A DNA stretch of 64,000 nucleotides from Burkholderiaceae bacterium (GCA_016790515.1 JAEUOY010000030.1:1-64000); one strand, 5' to 3'. Shown: positions 52,120 through 60,900, counted from the stretch's first letter. Made by a program: numbers and translations. Notes: generated from the sequence alone by a model not told the origin.

Positions 52120-53148
52120 ATGGACGAACGTGCCCGCAGCCTGCTGAAGACCCTGGTCGAACGCTACATCGCCGATGGCCAGCCGGTGGGGTCGCGCACG
52201 CTGTCGCGCGCGTCGGGGCTCGAGCTGTCGCCGGCGACGATCCGCAACGTGATGGCCGACCTGGAGGACATGGGCCTGATCGCCAGCCCGCACACCAGCG
52301 CCGGGCGGGTGCCGACGCCGCGCGGCTACCGGCTGTTCGTCGACACGATGCTGACCGCGCGGGCGGTCGACATCCACCACACCCCGCCCGAGATGGCCGG
52401 CGTGCGCGAGCAGCTGCAGCCCGACCAGCCGCAGCGGGTGATCGCACAGGCCGCGCACCTGCTGAGCAACCTGTCGCACTTCGTCGGCGTGGTCACCGCG
52501 CCCAAGCGCCCCAGCGTGTTCCACCACATCGAGTTCCTGCGGCTGGGCGAGCGCCGGGTGCTGGTGATCCTGGTCTCGCCCGACGGCGACGTGCAGAACC
52601 GGGTGATCTTCACCGCCCGCGACCACAGCCAAAGCGAACTGGCCGAGGCTACCAATTACATCAACACCCACTACGCCGGACTGGCGATCGACGAGGTGCG
52701 CGAGCGGCTCAAGCGCGAGGTCGACGCGCTGCGCGGCGAGATCGCCCAGCTGATGCAGGCGGCGGTGCAGGCCGGCAGCGAGGCGCTGGCCGACACCAAC
52801 GAGCAGCTGGTGGTCTCGGGCGAGCGCAATCTGCTGGGCGTGCAGGACTTCGGCAACGACCTGGGGTCACTGCGCAAGCTGTTCGACCTGTTCGAGCAGA
52901 AGACCGAGCTGATGCGCCTGCTGGAGAACTCCAGCCTGGCCGACGGCGTGCGCATCTACATCGGCGGCGAATCGGGCGTGGTGCCGTATGAAGAGTTGTC
53001 GATCGTCTCGGCGCCCTACGAGGTCGACGGCCGCATCGTCGGCACGCTGGGCGTGATCGGCCCGACCCGCATGGCCTACGACCGGATGATCCAGCTGGTC
53101 GACATCACCGCGCGGCTGGTGGGCAACGCGCTGTCGGGGCCCCGCTAG
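52120..53148 (+). CDS. hrcA: Heat-inducible transcription repressor HrcA
   Basis: Represses heat-shock genes by binding CIRCE; activity depends on GroEL. 342 residues from the second [23 protein letters not shown] starts where homologues start; the first ATG at 52114 adds two residues. The N-terminal winged helix ([23 protein letters not shown]) and the GAF-like core with [16 protein letters not shown] are visible. Its expected target, CIRCE, is upstream of groES at 570-596. Confidence 0.97.
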   Translation: MDERARSLLKTLVERYIADGQPVGSRTLSRASGLELSPATIRNVMADLEDMGLIASPHTSAGRVPTPRGYRLFVDTMLTARAVDIHHTPPEMAGVREQLQPDQPQRVIAQAAHLLSNLSHFVGVVTAPKRPSVFHHIEFLRLGERRVLVILVSPDGDVQNRVIFTARDHSQSELAEATNYINTHYAGLAIDEVRERLKREVDALRGEIAQLMQAAVQAGSEALADTNEQLVVSGERNLLGVQDFGNDLGSLRKLFDLFEQKTELMRLLENSSLADGVRIYIGGESGVVPYEELSIVSAPYEVDGRIVGTLGVIGPTRMAYDRMIQLVDITARLVGNALSGPR

Positions 53149-53166
53149 CCGGACCGGGCCGGCTCC

Positions 53167-53172
53167 TACAAT
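53167..53172 (+). promoter_or_regulatory. -10 hexamer of the CAT-anticodon tRNA
   Basis: TACAAT, 27 bases before the tRNA 5' end. No -35 at the expected distance. Confidence 0.5.
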
Positions 53173-53199
53173 CGTCGCTCTGCTGCCGTCAGGCACAGC

Positions 53200-53276
53200 G
53201 GGCCGTTAGCTCAGTTGGTCAGAGCAGAGGACTCATAATCCTTTGGTCGTTGGTTCAAGTCCAACACGGCCTACCA
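53200..53276 (+). tRNA. tRNA with CAT anticodon (tRNA-Ile2 likely, or elongator tRNA-Met)
   Basis: Cloverleaf with acceptor GGGCCGT/ACGGCCT (G1-T72 wobble), discriminator A and encoded CCA. Anticodon stem GAGGA/TCCTT with loop CTCATAA gives anticodon CAT. The body (TTAGCTCAG, TTGGTCG, TGGTTCAAGTCCA) follows E. coli tRNA-Ile2 much more closely than elongator tRNA-Met, and the C4-G69 and C5-G68 pairs recognised by TilS in E. coli are present. A lysidine-modified isoleucine tRNA reading AUA is therefore plausible. A default call by anticodon alone would be Met. Confidence 0.85.
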
Positions 53277-53327
53277 GTCCCAGAGGCGACCACCGCGGGA
53301 GCGGTCGTCGGGCGACCGCATGGGATC

Positions 53328-53483
53328 GTCATCGAGTCGGGGCAGGGCGTGGACGCGCTGAGCCGGGACGTGGTCGACAGGACTCCGGCGGCCCTGGACG
53401 AGGTGGTCGCCAAGCTGCCGAGCGGCTTCCCAGCGCAGGTTGCCGACGCGATCCTGGGCGGCCTCGAGGCGGCCGTCGGCTAG
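53328..53483 (+). pseudogene. C-terminal relic of a HipA-like kinase toxin (tentative)
   Basis: An open stretch just after the tRNA ends with RTPAALDEVVAKLPSGFP followed by AQVADAILGGLEAA and a stop. This resembles the C-terminal helices of HipA-family serine/threonine kinase toxins. No upstream HipA sequence, start codon or partner antitoxin is present, so it would be a decayed fragment. Assignment rests on recalled family pattern only. Confidence 0.4.
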
Positions 53484-53559
53484 CTCGCTTCGGCCGCTGC
53501 GCTTTGAGTCCTCGCGCCCATTGGTCTGCGCCGCCGTGGCCAACGGGCTCTGTTGGGCT

Positions 53560-54534
53560 CTATGGGGCAGCGGCCGCCGCCGTCCGCGCGCGCCGCCACT
53601 GCATGTACAGCACCCCGGCCAGCACCACCGCGCCGCCGACCAGCTGCTCGGCCAGCGGCTGCACGCCGAAGAACAGCAGCGAGATCAGCACCGCGAAGAC
53701 CGGCACCATGTTCTGCCACAGGCCGCCGGTCTGGATGCCCAGGCGGTTGACGCCGGTGTTCCAGGCCACGGTGGCCAGCGCGGTGCAGAACACCGCCGCC
53801 ACCAGCAGCTGGAACACCGGCTCCGGCGCCGGGCTCAGGTTGGGCGCGCCCGCCAGGCCGGTGGCCCGCGCGCCGGCCCAGAACAGCAGCAGCCAGGGCA
53901 GGGCGCCGACAGTGGTGAGGAAGGTGCGCCGCAGCTGCGGCGTGCTGGGCGCAAACCAGCGCTGGGCCAGGATCGAGTAGGCCGTCCAGCTGCAGATGCC
54001 TAGCACCACCAGCGCCTCGCCGCCCTGCAGGCTGAACGCCGCGCCCGCCGGCGCAGCGCTGCCGACGCGGGCCCGGCCCAGGACCGCGATGCCCGCGCCG
54101 ATCAGCGTCAGCGCAGTGGCGCCCCAGAAGCCGCGTTCGAGCCGGGCGCCGGTCATCAGCCGCGACACCACCGCCACGTAGACCGGCGAGCCGGCCGACA
54201 GCGCGGCCACCGTCATCGGGTGGGTGTGGAACAGGCCGACGTTGTACAGCACCAGGAAGCCGGCCACGCACAGGCTCAGCACCGCCACCCGCCACAGCGG
54301 GATCGGCGAGCGCAGCTGCCGCAGGCCGAGCGAGACCGCCAGCATTGCGCCCAGCAGCAGCGTGGCCACCAGGTAACGCAGCGGCGAGACCCAGAACGGA
54401 TCGAAGTGCTTCAGCAGCGCGGCCGACAGCGGCAGGTTCAGGCCCCACAGCAGGCTGGCGAACAGGTAGCCGCCGGTGCCGACCAGGGCTGCGCGCCGCG
54501 CTGCGGCGCCCGGCGCGGCCGACGTGGTGGACAC
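53560..54534 (-). CDS. EamA/DMT-family transporter
   Basis: 324-residue inner-membrane protein with ten hydrophobic segments in two EamA repeats (about 15-150 and 170-310). Conserved turns: ASLLWGLNLPLSAALLKHF, the middle SAGSPVYVAVVSRL, and GGLWQNMVPVFAVLIS in the second repeat. Substrate unknown; relatives export metabolites or amino acids. Start is a GTG; its codon lies two bases after the upstream oxidoreductase stop, so the two may be cotranscribed. Confidence 0.88.
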   Translation of the reverse strand: MSTTSAAPGAAARRAALVGTGGYLFASLLWGLNLPLSAALLKHFDPFWVSPLRYLVATLLLGAMLAVSLGLRQLRSPIPLWRVAVLSLCVAGFLVLYNVGLFHTHPMTVAALSAGSPVYVAVVSRLMTGARLERGFWGATALTLIGAGIAVLGRARVGSAAPAGAAFSLQGGEALVVLGICSWTAYSILAQRWFAPSTPQLRRTFLTTVGALPWLLLFWAGARATGLAGAPNLSPAPEPVFQLLVAAVFCTALATVAWNTGVNRLGIQTGGLWQNMVPVFAVLISLLFFGVQPLAEQLVGGAVVLAGVLYMQWRRARTAAAAAP

Positions 54535-54536
54535 GA

Positions 54537-55628
54537 TCAGTCGTCGGCCACGAAGCGCGGCCAGGTGCTCGAGACGTAGTTCAGGAACGCCGGCCCCAGC
54601 CCCTCGGCCACCAGGTGGGCGCGGCTGACCGGCCGCTCGATGCAGCGGAACGCCGGGTCGGCCAGCGCGCGGCGGGCGAAGTCGTGGTGCAGCATCGCGC
54701 CGCGGCCGATCAGCACGAAGTCGGCACCGCTGTCCAGGCAGCGCGCGGCGGTGGCGGCGTCCATGATCCTGCCGGCCACGCCCAGCCGGGTGGCGCCGCG
54801 GTCCAGCGCCGCGAAGTGGGCGATCAGCGGCCGGTCGGCGAAGGCCGGGTCCTGCGGCGGCTTGAAGCAGTCCCACAGCGACATGTCCAGGTAGTCGACC
54901 CGGCCGCCGGCCAGCACCTGTTGCGCCAGCGCCAGCGACTCGGGCATCGTGATGCCGAAGCGCTCGGGCGACAGCCGCAGGCCGAGCTGGAAGTCGGCTC
55001 CGGTGGCCGCGCGCACGCCTTCGATCAGTTCGAACAGGATGCGATTGCGGTTCTCGAAGCTGCCACCGTAGCGGTCGCTGCGCTGGTTGTGCTCGGCGTC
55101 CAGGAACTGGGCCAGCAGGTAGCCATGCGCGCCATGCAGCTCGACGCCCTGAAAGCCGGCCTGCTCGGCGCGCCGCGCGGCGGCGATGAAGTCCTGCACC
55201 AACTGCTCGACCTCGGCAGTGGCGAGTGCGCGCGCGCCGGTCTCGGCATCGTCCCAGGGCGCCACCGCGCGCTGATGGGTCAGCGCGGTGTCGGCGCGCC
55301 GGCCCGAGTGCTGCAACTGCAGGCAGGAGACGCTGCCGCCGGCATGGATGCCCCGGGCCAGCCGGGCCAGCCCGTCCAGGTGGGCGTCCGACCAGGCTCC
55401 CAGCTGCCCCGGGAAGCCCTGGCCCGTGGCCTGCACATGCGCGGCACAGGTCATCGTCATGCCGAAGCCGCCGCCCGCGCGCATCGTCAACCAGCGGTAT
55501 TCGTCATCGCCCAGCGTGCCGTCGGCGTGGCTCTGCCAGTTGGTCAGCGGCGCCAGCGTGATGCGGTTGGACCAGGTCGGTCCGTGCCTCAGTGGCAGCG
55601 GGTCGGACAGCGCGGCAGTGATGGTCAT
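54537..55628 (-). CDS. NADH:flavin oxidoreductase, old yellow enzyme family
   Basis: 363-residue FMN barrel enzyme. Family signatures: LAPLTNWQSHADG at the N-terminus, the LQLQHSGRRA substrate loop, the ELHGAHGYLLAQFLDAEHN motif and DRYGGSFENRNR, then VLIGRGAMLHHDF for the phosphate of FMN. There is no NADPH/FeS C-terminal domain, so it is of the short type. The physiological substrate is not predictable. Confidence 0.92.
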   Translation of the reverse strand: MTITAALSDPLPLRHGPTWSNRITLAPLTNWQSHADGTLGDDEYRWLTMRAGGGFGMTMTCAAHVQATGQGFPGQLGAWSDAHLDGLARLARGIHAGGSVSCLQLQHSGRRADTALTHQRAVAPWDDAETGARALATAEVEQLVQDFIAAARRAEQAGFQGVELHGAHGYLLAQFLDAEHNQRSDRYGGSFENRNRILFELIEGVRAATGADFQLGLRLSPERFGITMPESLALAQQVLAGGRVDYLDMSLWDCFKPPQDPAFADRPLIAHFAALDRGATRLGVAGRIMDAATAARCLDSGADFVLIGRGAMLHHDFARRALADPAFRCIERPVSRAHLVAEGLGPAFLNYVSSTWPRFVADD

Positions 55629-55686
55629 GGCCGAGTGTGGCCGGCCCGCAGCCGTCCCGGCAAACACCTGGGTGACAGACCGCAGC

Positions 55687-56505
55687 TCAGCCCTGCCGGA
55701 CCAGCGCCAGCTGGCGCGCCTGCAGCACCAATTGCCCGCTGGCGTCCCACAGCGCGCCGTCTTCCACCACCCGGCCGTCGCTCAGGTCGTGCGACCAGAA
55801 CTGGCCCAGCAGCCAGCCCGGCGCCGGACGGCGGCGCAGGTGCACCGTCAGCTCGATCGTGGGCACCCAGCCGACCATGCCCAGCAGGCCGAACACCGCC
55901 GGCGGAAAGGCGTCGGCCATCAGCAGGCAGGCCAGCGCATCCGGCGCGCGGCCATCGCTGAAGCGGATCCAGCCGCTGACCCGGGCCTGGCCGGCGGCAC
56001 CGGGCCGCGCCTGGTCGGGATGCAGACGGATGTCCAGTCGCTCGAGGATCGGCAGCTCGATGCCCTGGGCCGGGGCCGACCGGGTCGGGCAGGCCTCGGG
56101 CGGCGGGATCTCGGGCGGCGGCAGCGTCAGCAGCGGCGCGGCCGCCGGCGCACCCAGATCGCCCATCGCGGCCAGCACTTCGAGCCGGGCGTCGCCTTGC
56201 TGGACCAGCGTCGCCCTGACGGTGCTGAGCGTGCGGCCGCTGCGCAGCAAGCGGGTCTCGATGCGGCAGGGCAGCCCGGCAAGCCCCGGGCGCAGGTAGT
56301 GAACGGTGATGCTCAGCGGGTCGGGCTGCGCCGGCGTGCGCTGCCGCAGCGCCTGCGCCGCCAGCGCCAGCAGGTAGCCGCCGTTGGGGTTGGCGCCGAT
56401 GTTCCAGGCCGGGTGCACCTGGCCTGCGAACGCGGCCACCGAGCCCGGCCCGACGGGCAGGGGTGCGAGCGGCGTCACCCGGGTCTCGTCGTCGAAAGGG
56501 CTCAT
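55687..56505 (-). CDS. Acyl-CoA thioesterase-like protein (double hotdog)
   Basis: 272-residue protein of the TesB-like/acyl-CoA thioesterase superfamily, two hotdog units. N-terminal hotdog: HPAWNIGANPNGGYLLALAAQAL and SITVHYLRPG; C-terminal hotdog contains GWVPTIELTVHLRRRPAPGWLLGQF and RVVEDGALWDASGQLV. GACAAT precedes the ATG by six bases on the same strand. Likely cleaves CoA esters of unknown chain length. Confidence 0.85.
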   Translation of the reverse strand: MSPFDDETRVTPLAPLPVGPGSVAAFAGQVHPAWNIGANPNGGYLLALAAQALRQRTPAQPDPLSITVHYLRPGLAGLPCRIETRLLRSGRTLSTVRATLVQQGDARLEVLAAMGDLGAPAAAPLLTLPPPEIPPPEACPTRSAPAQGIELPILERLDIRLHPDQARPGAAGQARVSGWIRFSDGRAPDALACLLMADAFPPAVFGLLGMVGWVPTIELTVHLRRRPAPGWLLGQFWSHDLSDGRVVEDGALWDASGQLVLQARQLALVRQG

Positions 56506-56665
56506 CCGCCGATTGTCCGCGAGGCGGGCGCGCGCCTCGCCGACGACGCGCCGCTTCGCCGACGAGGTGCCTGCGATGGCCGCGCCGGCCCAGCGCGGTG
56601 CGCCTACCTAGAATGCCCCCCGCGCACCACCCTGTGCGCCTACCACTCGCTGAGGATCCGCATCC

Positions 56666-57535
56666 ATGTCACGCATCCATGCCCTGATCGCCGCGCTGTG
56701 CCTGGCGCCCACCGTCGCCCTCGCCCAGTTGGCGACGGCGCCCTTCGAAGGACGCCTGAAGAAGATCCACGAGAGCAAGTCGATCTCGCTCGCCTACCGC
56801 ACCGACGCGCAGCCGTTCTCCTTCGAGGACATGGACAAGAAGCCGGCCGGCTACACCGTCGACCTCTGCAAGGCCGTGGTCGGCGTGATCGAGCGCCAGA
56901 TCGGCGTCGCGCCGCTGCAGGTCAAGTGGGTGCCGGTGACGACGCAGAATCGCTTCAGCACGATCGCCAGCGGCCAGGCCGACATGGAATGCGGCGCCAG
57001 CACCGTGACGCTCGGGCGTCTAAAGGAGGTGAGCTTCTCGACGCTGACCTTCGTCGACGGCACCGGCGTGCTGGTGCGCAGCAGCACCGCCGGCAATTCG
57101 CTGATGGATCTGGCGAACAAGAAGATCGGCGTGATCGCCGGCACCAGCAACGAACGCGCGCTCGCCGATGCGCTCAAGGCCAAGGTCGTGACCGCGACGA
57201 TCGTGCCGGTCGCGACGCGCGACCAGGGCCTCGAGCAGCTCGAGGCAGGCAGCATCGACGCCTTCGCCAGCGACCGCGTGCTGCTGGTCGGGCTCGCCAG
57301 CAAGTCGAAGGACCCGAAGTCGCTCGCGCTGCTCGCCGATGCGCTGTCCTACGAGCCCTATGCGATCGCGCTGCCGCGTGGCGACTGGGCGCTGCAGCAG
57401 TCGGTCAACGCGGCGCTGGCGCAGATCTACAAGAGCGCGGCACTGCCGGAGCTCTACGGCCGCTGGTTCGCCCCGCTCGGCCGCCCGAGCCCGGCGCTCG
57501 AACTCATGTACGCGCTCGGCCGCCTGCCTGAGTGA
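56666..57535 (+). CDS. Amino-acid ABC transporter substrate-binding protein
   Basis: 289-residue periplasmic binding protein, family 3 (SBP_bac_3). Signal peptide at 1-21 (MSRIHALIAALCLAPTVALAQ). The ligand domain reads LAYRTDAQPFSFEDMDKKPAGYTVDLC, FSTIASGQADMECGAST and VIAGTSNERALADALKA. Resembles glutamate/aspartate binding proteins (GltI-like). No permease or ATPase genes adjoin, so it is an orphan that must work with a transporter elsewhere. The 120 bases upstream hold no clear promoter. Confidence 0.9.
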   Translation: MSRIHALIAALCLAPTVALAQLATAPFEGRLKKIHESKSISLAYRTDAQPFSFEDMDKKPAGYTVDLCKAVVGVIERQIGVAPLQVKWVPVTTQNRFSTIASGQADMECGASTVTLGRLKEVSFSTLTFVDGTGVLVRSSTAGNSLMDLANKKIGVIAGTSNERALADALKAKVVTATIVPVATRDQGLEQLEAGSIDAFASDRVLLVGLASKSKDPKSLALLADALSYEPYAIALPRGDWALQQSVNAALAQIYKSAALPELYGRWFAPLGRPSPALELMYALGRLPE

Positions 57536-57689
57536 CCGGCTCGCCGTTCGGCAGCTCGTTGCCGGCGAGGAACTGGAACGGCACCGACGAGGCCTGTCGG
57601 GCGCGGCAGGCTAGGTGCGGCCTTTGCTCGGGGACGGGCGGCCCGCGGGTCGATCATCGCGGCACGGCCGCATCGAGGAGGGTTCTTCC

Positions 57690-58376
57690 GTGAGCGAGGT
57701 CCCGAGATCCCTGGCGCCCTGGATGCGGTGCCTGCGGGCGGCCGCCGCCGGGGCCGCCGTGCTGGCGGCCACCGCAGGCTACGCTGCCCCGGCGGCGGCC
57801 GCGCCGGACGCCACCGCGTCGGCGACGGCCCAGGCGCTGGCCGCTCGTCCGGCCAGCAAGCAGGCCAGCATCACGCTCGAAGGCGCCGACGAGCCGATCA
57901 CGCTGCTGCTGTTCGAATGGGCCTCGGCGCCCGCGCCGCTGGGTTTCAGCACCTATGTGCCCAGCGACATGATCGTCCGCGCGCCGGGCGCCGGCCCCGC
58001 ACCGACGCTGCGCTTCGTCGCGAACTTCGGCGGCGTGCTGCAGGAGCAGGCCTATCTCGAGCTGGCGCCGCTGCCAGCGGCCCTCACGCCGGAGCAGGCG
58101 GTCGCCGCGATCGCCCGTTCGGCGCCGGCTGGCGCGCCGCTGCGGCGCTGCAGCGGCGCGGACTGCCGGCTCGGCTGGGCGATCGCCGAGTTCGACGTCG
58201 CCGCCGGCACCAAGACCCGGGGCCGGGCGGCCGGCGTCGTCGCGCTGGGAAGGCACGGCGACCGCTACTTCAGGCTGACGCTGCGCCATCCGCTGGAATA
58301 CGGCAGCGGCTTCGGCCCCCGCGCCGACCTCATCCTGAACGAATGGCGCTGGCGCGATACCGGCGCGGGGTTGTGA
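57690..58376 (+). CDS. Hypothetical exported protein
   Basis: 228 residues from a GTG with a strong GAGGAGGG eight bases upstream (an ATG 11 codons further in is the alternative). A signal peptide is likely: hydrophobic AAAAGAAVLAATAGYAAP with cleavage around residue 40. The mature part has beta-rich segments (ITLLLFEWASAPAPLGFSTYVPSDM, LRFVANFGGVLQEQAYLEL) and two cysteines in RRCSGADCRLGW that may form a disulfide. No family recognised. It converges with the M15 peptidase gene, whose stop is one base away. Confidence 0.65.
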   Translation: MSEVPRSLAPWMRCLRAAAAGAAVLAATAGYAAPAAAAPDATASATAQALAARPASKQASITLEGADEPITLLLFEWASAPAPLGFSTYVPSDMIVRAPGAGPAPTLRFVANFGGVLQEQAYLELAPLPAALTPEQAVAAIARSAPAGAPLRRCSGADCRLGWAIAEFDVAAGTKTRGRAAGVVALGRHGDRYFRLTLRHPLEYGSGFGPRADLILNEWRWRDTGAGL

Positions 58377-58377
58377 A

Positions 58378-58830
58378 CTAGAGGACGATCGGGCGCTTGG
58401 TCTTGGTCGGCACGTCGTAGTGGGCGACCTCGCGCTTGCTGCCCAGGCTGACATGGATGCAGCCGAACTCGACCAGCATCTGGCCGAACTCGAGGTTGGG
58501 CAGTTCGCGCAGGATCCTCCTGACGGCCTCGACTTCCAGCGCTTCGGTCTCGAAGCCCCTGATCACGATGTCGGCGGCTTCGCCGCGGACATGCTGCGAG
58601 GTGGCGCTGCCGCCGACGGCGGCATTCAGTTCCGGGCATCGATAGCCGCTGTTGACCTGCACCGGCACCTTGAAGAGCGCCCGGATCGGCTCCAGCAACT
58701 CGACGGCCACCCGCGTCAGGCTGGCCTTGATCGCGGGGCTTGCGTTCGCCATGTCGCGGTTCTTCTGCAGCAGCAGGCGGTTGTCGGTCCGGGTGAGTTC
58801 CTCGAAGGTGAAGTTCGGGCTGAGATTCAT
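58378..58830 (-). CDS. M15-family peptidase (DUF882/VanY-like)
   Basis: 150-residue single-domain zinc peptidase of the M15_3 type, which cut D-alanyl cross-links or tails in peptidoglycan. Zinc residues visible: H80 in SATSQH, D87 in GEAADIV and H126 in CIHVSL. N-terminus FTFEELTRTDNRL matches phage and bacterial lysis-type members. Start chosen at 58830, with GGGGA seven bases upstream. No signal peptide, so export would need a holin or other route, or it acts in the cytoplasm. Possibly phage-derived, but no phage genes adjoin. Confidence 0.85.
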   Translation of the reverse strand: MNLSPNFTFEELTRTDNRLLLQKNRDMANASPAIKASLTRVAVELLEPIRALFKVPVQVNSGYRCPELNAAVGGSATSQHVRGEAADIVIRGFETEALEVEAVRRILRELPNLEFGQMLVEFGCIHVSLGSKREVAHYDVPTKTKRPIVL

Positions 58831-58923
58831 CGCCTTGTCCCCCATGGCTTGTGTCGAACGACCAGCGGACGAGTGTAGTTCGGCAGCGACGCTGCGCGAG
58901 CCTGCCGCTACAGTGGCCATCCC

Positions 58924-59565
58924 ATGATTGACGGACGCCGCTGCGCGATCCCCGCCGACACCGTGCTGCAGGTGCGGGGCCTGCGCTTCGCCTACCCCGA
59001 CCAGCCGGCGCTGTTCGACGGCTGGTCGGCCGACATCGGTGCCGGGCTGACGCGGCTGCAGGGCGAGGCCGGCAAGTCGACCTTGCTGCGCCTGCTGGCC
59101 GGCGCGCTGGCCGGCGACGGCCGTGTGGTGCTCGCCGGCCGGCGCCTCGACACCGATCGCGCCGCCTGGCGCCGCGAGGCCTGCTGGATCGACCCGCGCG
59201 ACCCGGCCTGGGACCCGCTGCGGCCCGACGAACTGATGGCCGAGCAGCAGGCGCTGCACCCAGGCTTCGACGCGACGGCCTGGCAGCGGCACCTGGCGGG
59301 CTTCGACCTGGCATCGCACCGCGGCAAGTCGATGCTTCAGCTGTCGACCGGCACGCGGCGCAAGGTGGCGCTGGCGGCGGCACTCAGCGCGGGCTGCGCG
59401 CTGACCCTGCTGGACGAGCCGACGGCCGGGCTCGACCGGCCCGCGATCGGCTGGCTCGAGCAGGCGCTGACCGAGGCCGCCGGCGAGCCCGGCCGCGCCT
59501 GGCTGCTGGCCAGCGCCTGGGGGCTCGAGGACGCGCTGCCCTGGGCGGGCACGATCACGCTCTGA
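58924..59565 (+). CDS. ABC-type ATPase with shortened Walker A
   Basis: 213-residue ABC ATPase-like protein, the size of a CcmA-type subunit. The P-loop region reads LQGEAGKST (45-53). The canonical nine-residue GxxGxGKST is shortened by two, while the Lys-Ser-Thr core remains. The signature is LSTGT (140-144, for LSGGQ) and Walker B is LTLLDEP at 160-166. The H-loop histidine is not evident near AWLLASAWG. No permease gene adjoins. A frame-keeping six-base loss in the P-loop would explain it; ATP binding is doubtful. Confidence 0.8.
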   Translation: MIDGRRCAIPADTVLQVRGLRFAYPDQPALFDGWSADIGAGLTRLQGEAGKSTLLRLLAGALAGDGRVVLAGRRLDTDRAAWRREACWIDPRDPAWDPLRPDELMAEQQALHPGFDATAWQRHLAGFDLASHRGKSMLQLSTGTRRKVALAAALSAGCALTLLDEPTAGLDRPAIGWLEQALTEAAGEPGRAWLLASAWGLEDALPWAGTITL

Positions 59566-59595
59566 CCTTCCCTCGACCGGCCCTCGATCGGCGCG

Positions 59596-60270
59596 TCAGC
59601 GCAGCACCTGGCCGATCTGCTGCACCATCTGCGCGCCGGCCAGCAGCAGCGGGCCGCCCGACGGCTGGCGCTGCAGCGCGTCGAACGGGCCCAGCAGCAT
59701 CGCCAGGCCGTCGCTGCGAACGAAGCTCAGGCGGACCTGACCGGCCGCCGGCCGTGCACCCGGGTCCCGCTGCCAGGGCTTCGCCGTGGCGCTGGCGCCC
59801 CGCGCGGCGGCCATCAGCGCCTGCCAGGCGGGCTGCAGCGCGGGCGGGGTGGTCTCGAACACCGCGACCCGGCCGCCGTGGTTCAGGTAGCGCAGGCGCC
59901 CGTCGGCATAGGCGGCCAGCACGTCCAGCCCGCCGTTGATCTCGACCTCGAAGACCACGCCCAGCAGCTCGCCCGGCGGCACCGGCTGGCGCTGCTCGCG
60001 CAGCCGGCCCCAGGCCAGCGCGCGCACCCGGCTGTCGGCGAGCGCATCCTCGGCCAGCGCGCGCAGTGCCGCCGGGTCGGCCGCAGCGTCGAACAGCAAG
60101 GTCTGCCAGGGCGCGCCCTCGGCCGGCGAGGCCGGGCGGTACAGCGCCGGCCGGTCGCAGAACAGCCGCTCGTAGAGCGCCGGGTCGGGCGCCGCATCGT
60201 GCATCGCGAGAGCCGCCGGTGCCAGGACGGTGCTGCCCAGTCCGAACAGCGTGAACAGGCGCTTCAGCAC
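59596..60270 (-). CDS. Hypothetical exported protein, partner of GNAT gene
   Basis: 224 residues from a GTG. N-terminal hydrophobic stretch FTLFGLGSTVLAPAALAMHD is a possible signal peptide, with cleavage near residue 23. The mature part contains ALAWGRLREQ, FEVEINGGLDVLAAYADGRLRYLNHGG and PLLLAGAQMVQQIGQVL. No family recognised. The gene starts inside the end of the GNAT gene (overlap about seven bases), so they are cotranscribed. Confidence 0.65.
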   Translation of the reverse strand: MLKRLFTLFGLGSTVLAPAALAMHDAAPDPALYERLFCDRPALYRPASPAEGAPWQTLLFDAAADPAALRALAEDALADSRVRALAWGRLREQRQPVPPGELLGVVFEVEINGGLDVLAAYADGRLRYLNHGGRVAVFETTPPALQPAWQALMAAARGASATAKPWQRDPGARPAAGQVRLSFVRSDGLAMLLGPFDALQRQPSGGPLLLAGAQMVQQIGQVLR

Positions 60271-60824
60271 GCGGCCCCCGCGGCGGCCACGCCGGCCACG
60301 CCGGCCAGGACGGCTTGGCGGTAAAAGCGCGTGTCGACCGCCATGCGCGGGAACGCCGCCGGCAGCGCGGCGGGCACGATGCGCTCGAAGCCCTGCTTCT
60401 CGTAGAACCGGTGCGCGGCGCCGAAGGCCTCGGTCGTGCCCAGCCACAGCGTGTGCAGGCCGGCTTCGCGGCAGCGCTGCTGCACCGCGCCGAGCAGCGC
60501 CGCGGCCACACCGGTCGCGCGGCCGCGTGCCTCGGCTGCGACGAACATCTTGCGCAGCACGCCGTGGCCGCCGCCGATGTCGAGCAGGCCGACGGTGCCG
60601 ACCACGCGATCGCCGGCGCGCGCGACCCAGAAGCCGCCGGCGCCGCGCTGGTAGAACGCCGGCACGTCGAGCAGGTCGGGCTGGTCGGCAGCGGCGATCG
60701 GCAGGCCGAATTCCTGCTGCTGGATCGCCAGCACATGGGCCAGCACCGCGGCGGCGTCGGCGGGTTCGTAGCGGCGCAGCGTGATCGCCGCCGGTGCGTC
60801 GAGCGGGGTTTGGCGTGTCGTCAT
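60264..60824 (-). CDS. GNAT-family N-acetyltransferase
   Basis: 186-residue acetyl-CoA-dependent transferase. The acetyl-CoA loop is visible as RKMFVAAEARGRATGVAAALL (the R/QxxGxA pattern), preceded by the strand VGTVGLLDIG; the C-terminal motif GAAHRFYEKQGFERI is also typical. Start at ATG 60824. The longer open frame reaches beyond the promoter of the divergent Lrp gene. Substrate unknown. Confidence 0.88.
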   Translation of the reverse strand: MTTRQTPLDAPAAITLRRYEPADAAAVLAHVLAIQQQEFGLPIAAADQPDLLDVPAFYQRGAGGFWVARAGDRVVGTVGLLDIGGGHGVLRKMFVAAEARGRATGVAAALLGAVQQRCREAGLHTLWLGTTEAFGAAHRFYEKQGFERIVPAALPAAFPRMAVDTRFYRQAVLAGVAGVAAAGAAC

Positions 60825-60894
60825 GGCAACCAGTGTGCGACGGCTTGCGCCGCGCATGCTGCCGTCTTCGCCGGCCCGACGACGGCCGGGCCGA

Positions 60895-60900
60895 GATAAT
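60895..60900 (+). promoter_or_regulatory. -10 hexamer seven bases before the Lrp-type gene
   Basis: GATAAT, then seven bases, then the ATG at 60908. A transcript would be leaderless. No -35 is visible. Confidence 0.5.

Noticed and set aside
53200-53276. Straightforward call of elongator tRNA-Met
   Set aside because: Kept as an alternative only; the tRNA body resembles tRNA-Ile2, so a definite Met label would be overconfident.
57536-57689. Possible gene fragment between the binding-protein gene and the exported hypothetical gene
   Set aside because: A short minus-strand reading (VPFQFLAGNELPNGEPV) looked protein-like but is too short and without recognised family.
58378-58830. Prophage remnant around the M15 peptidase
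   Set aside because: No phage structural, holin, integrase or regulatory gene is adjacent; a lone peptidase is insufficient.
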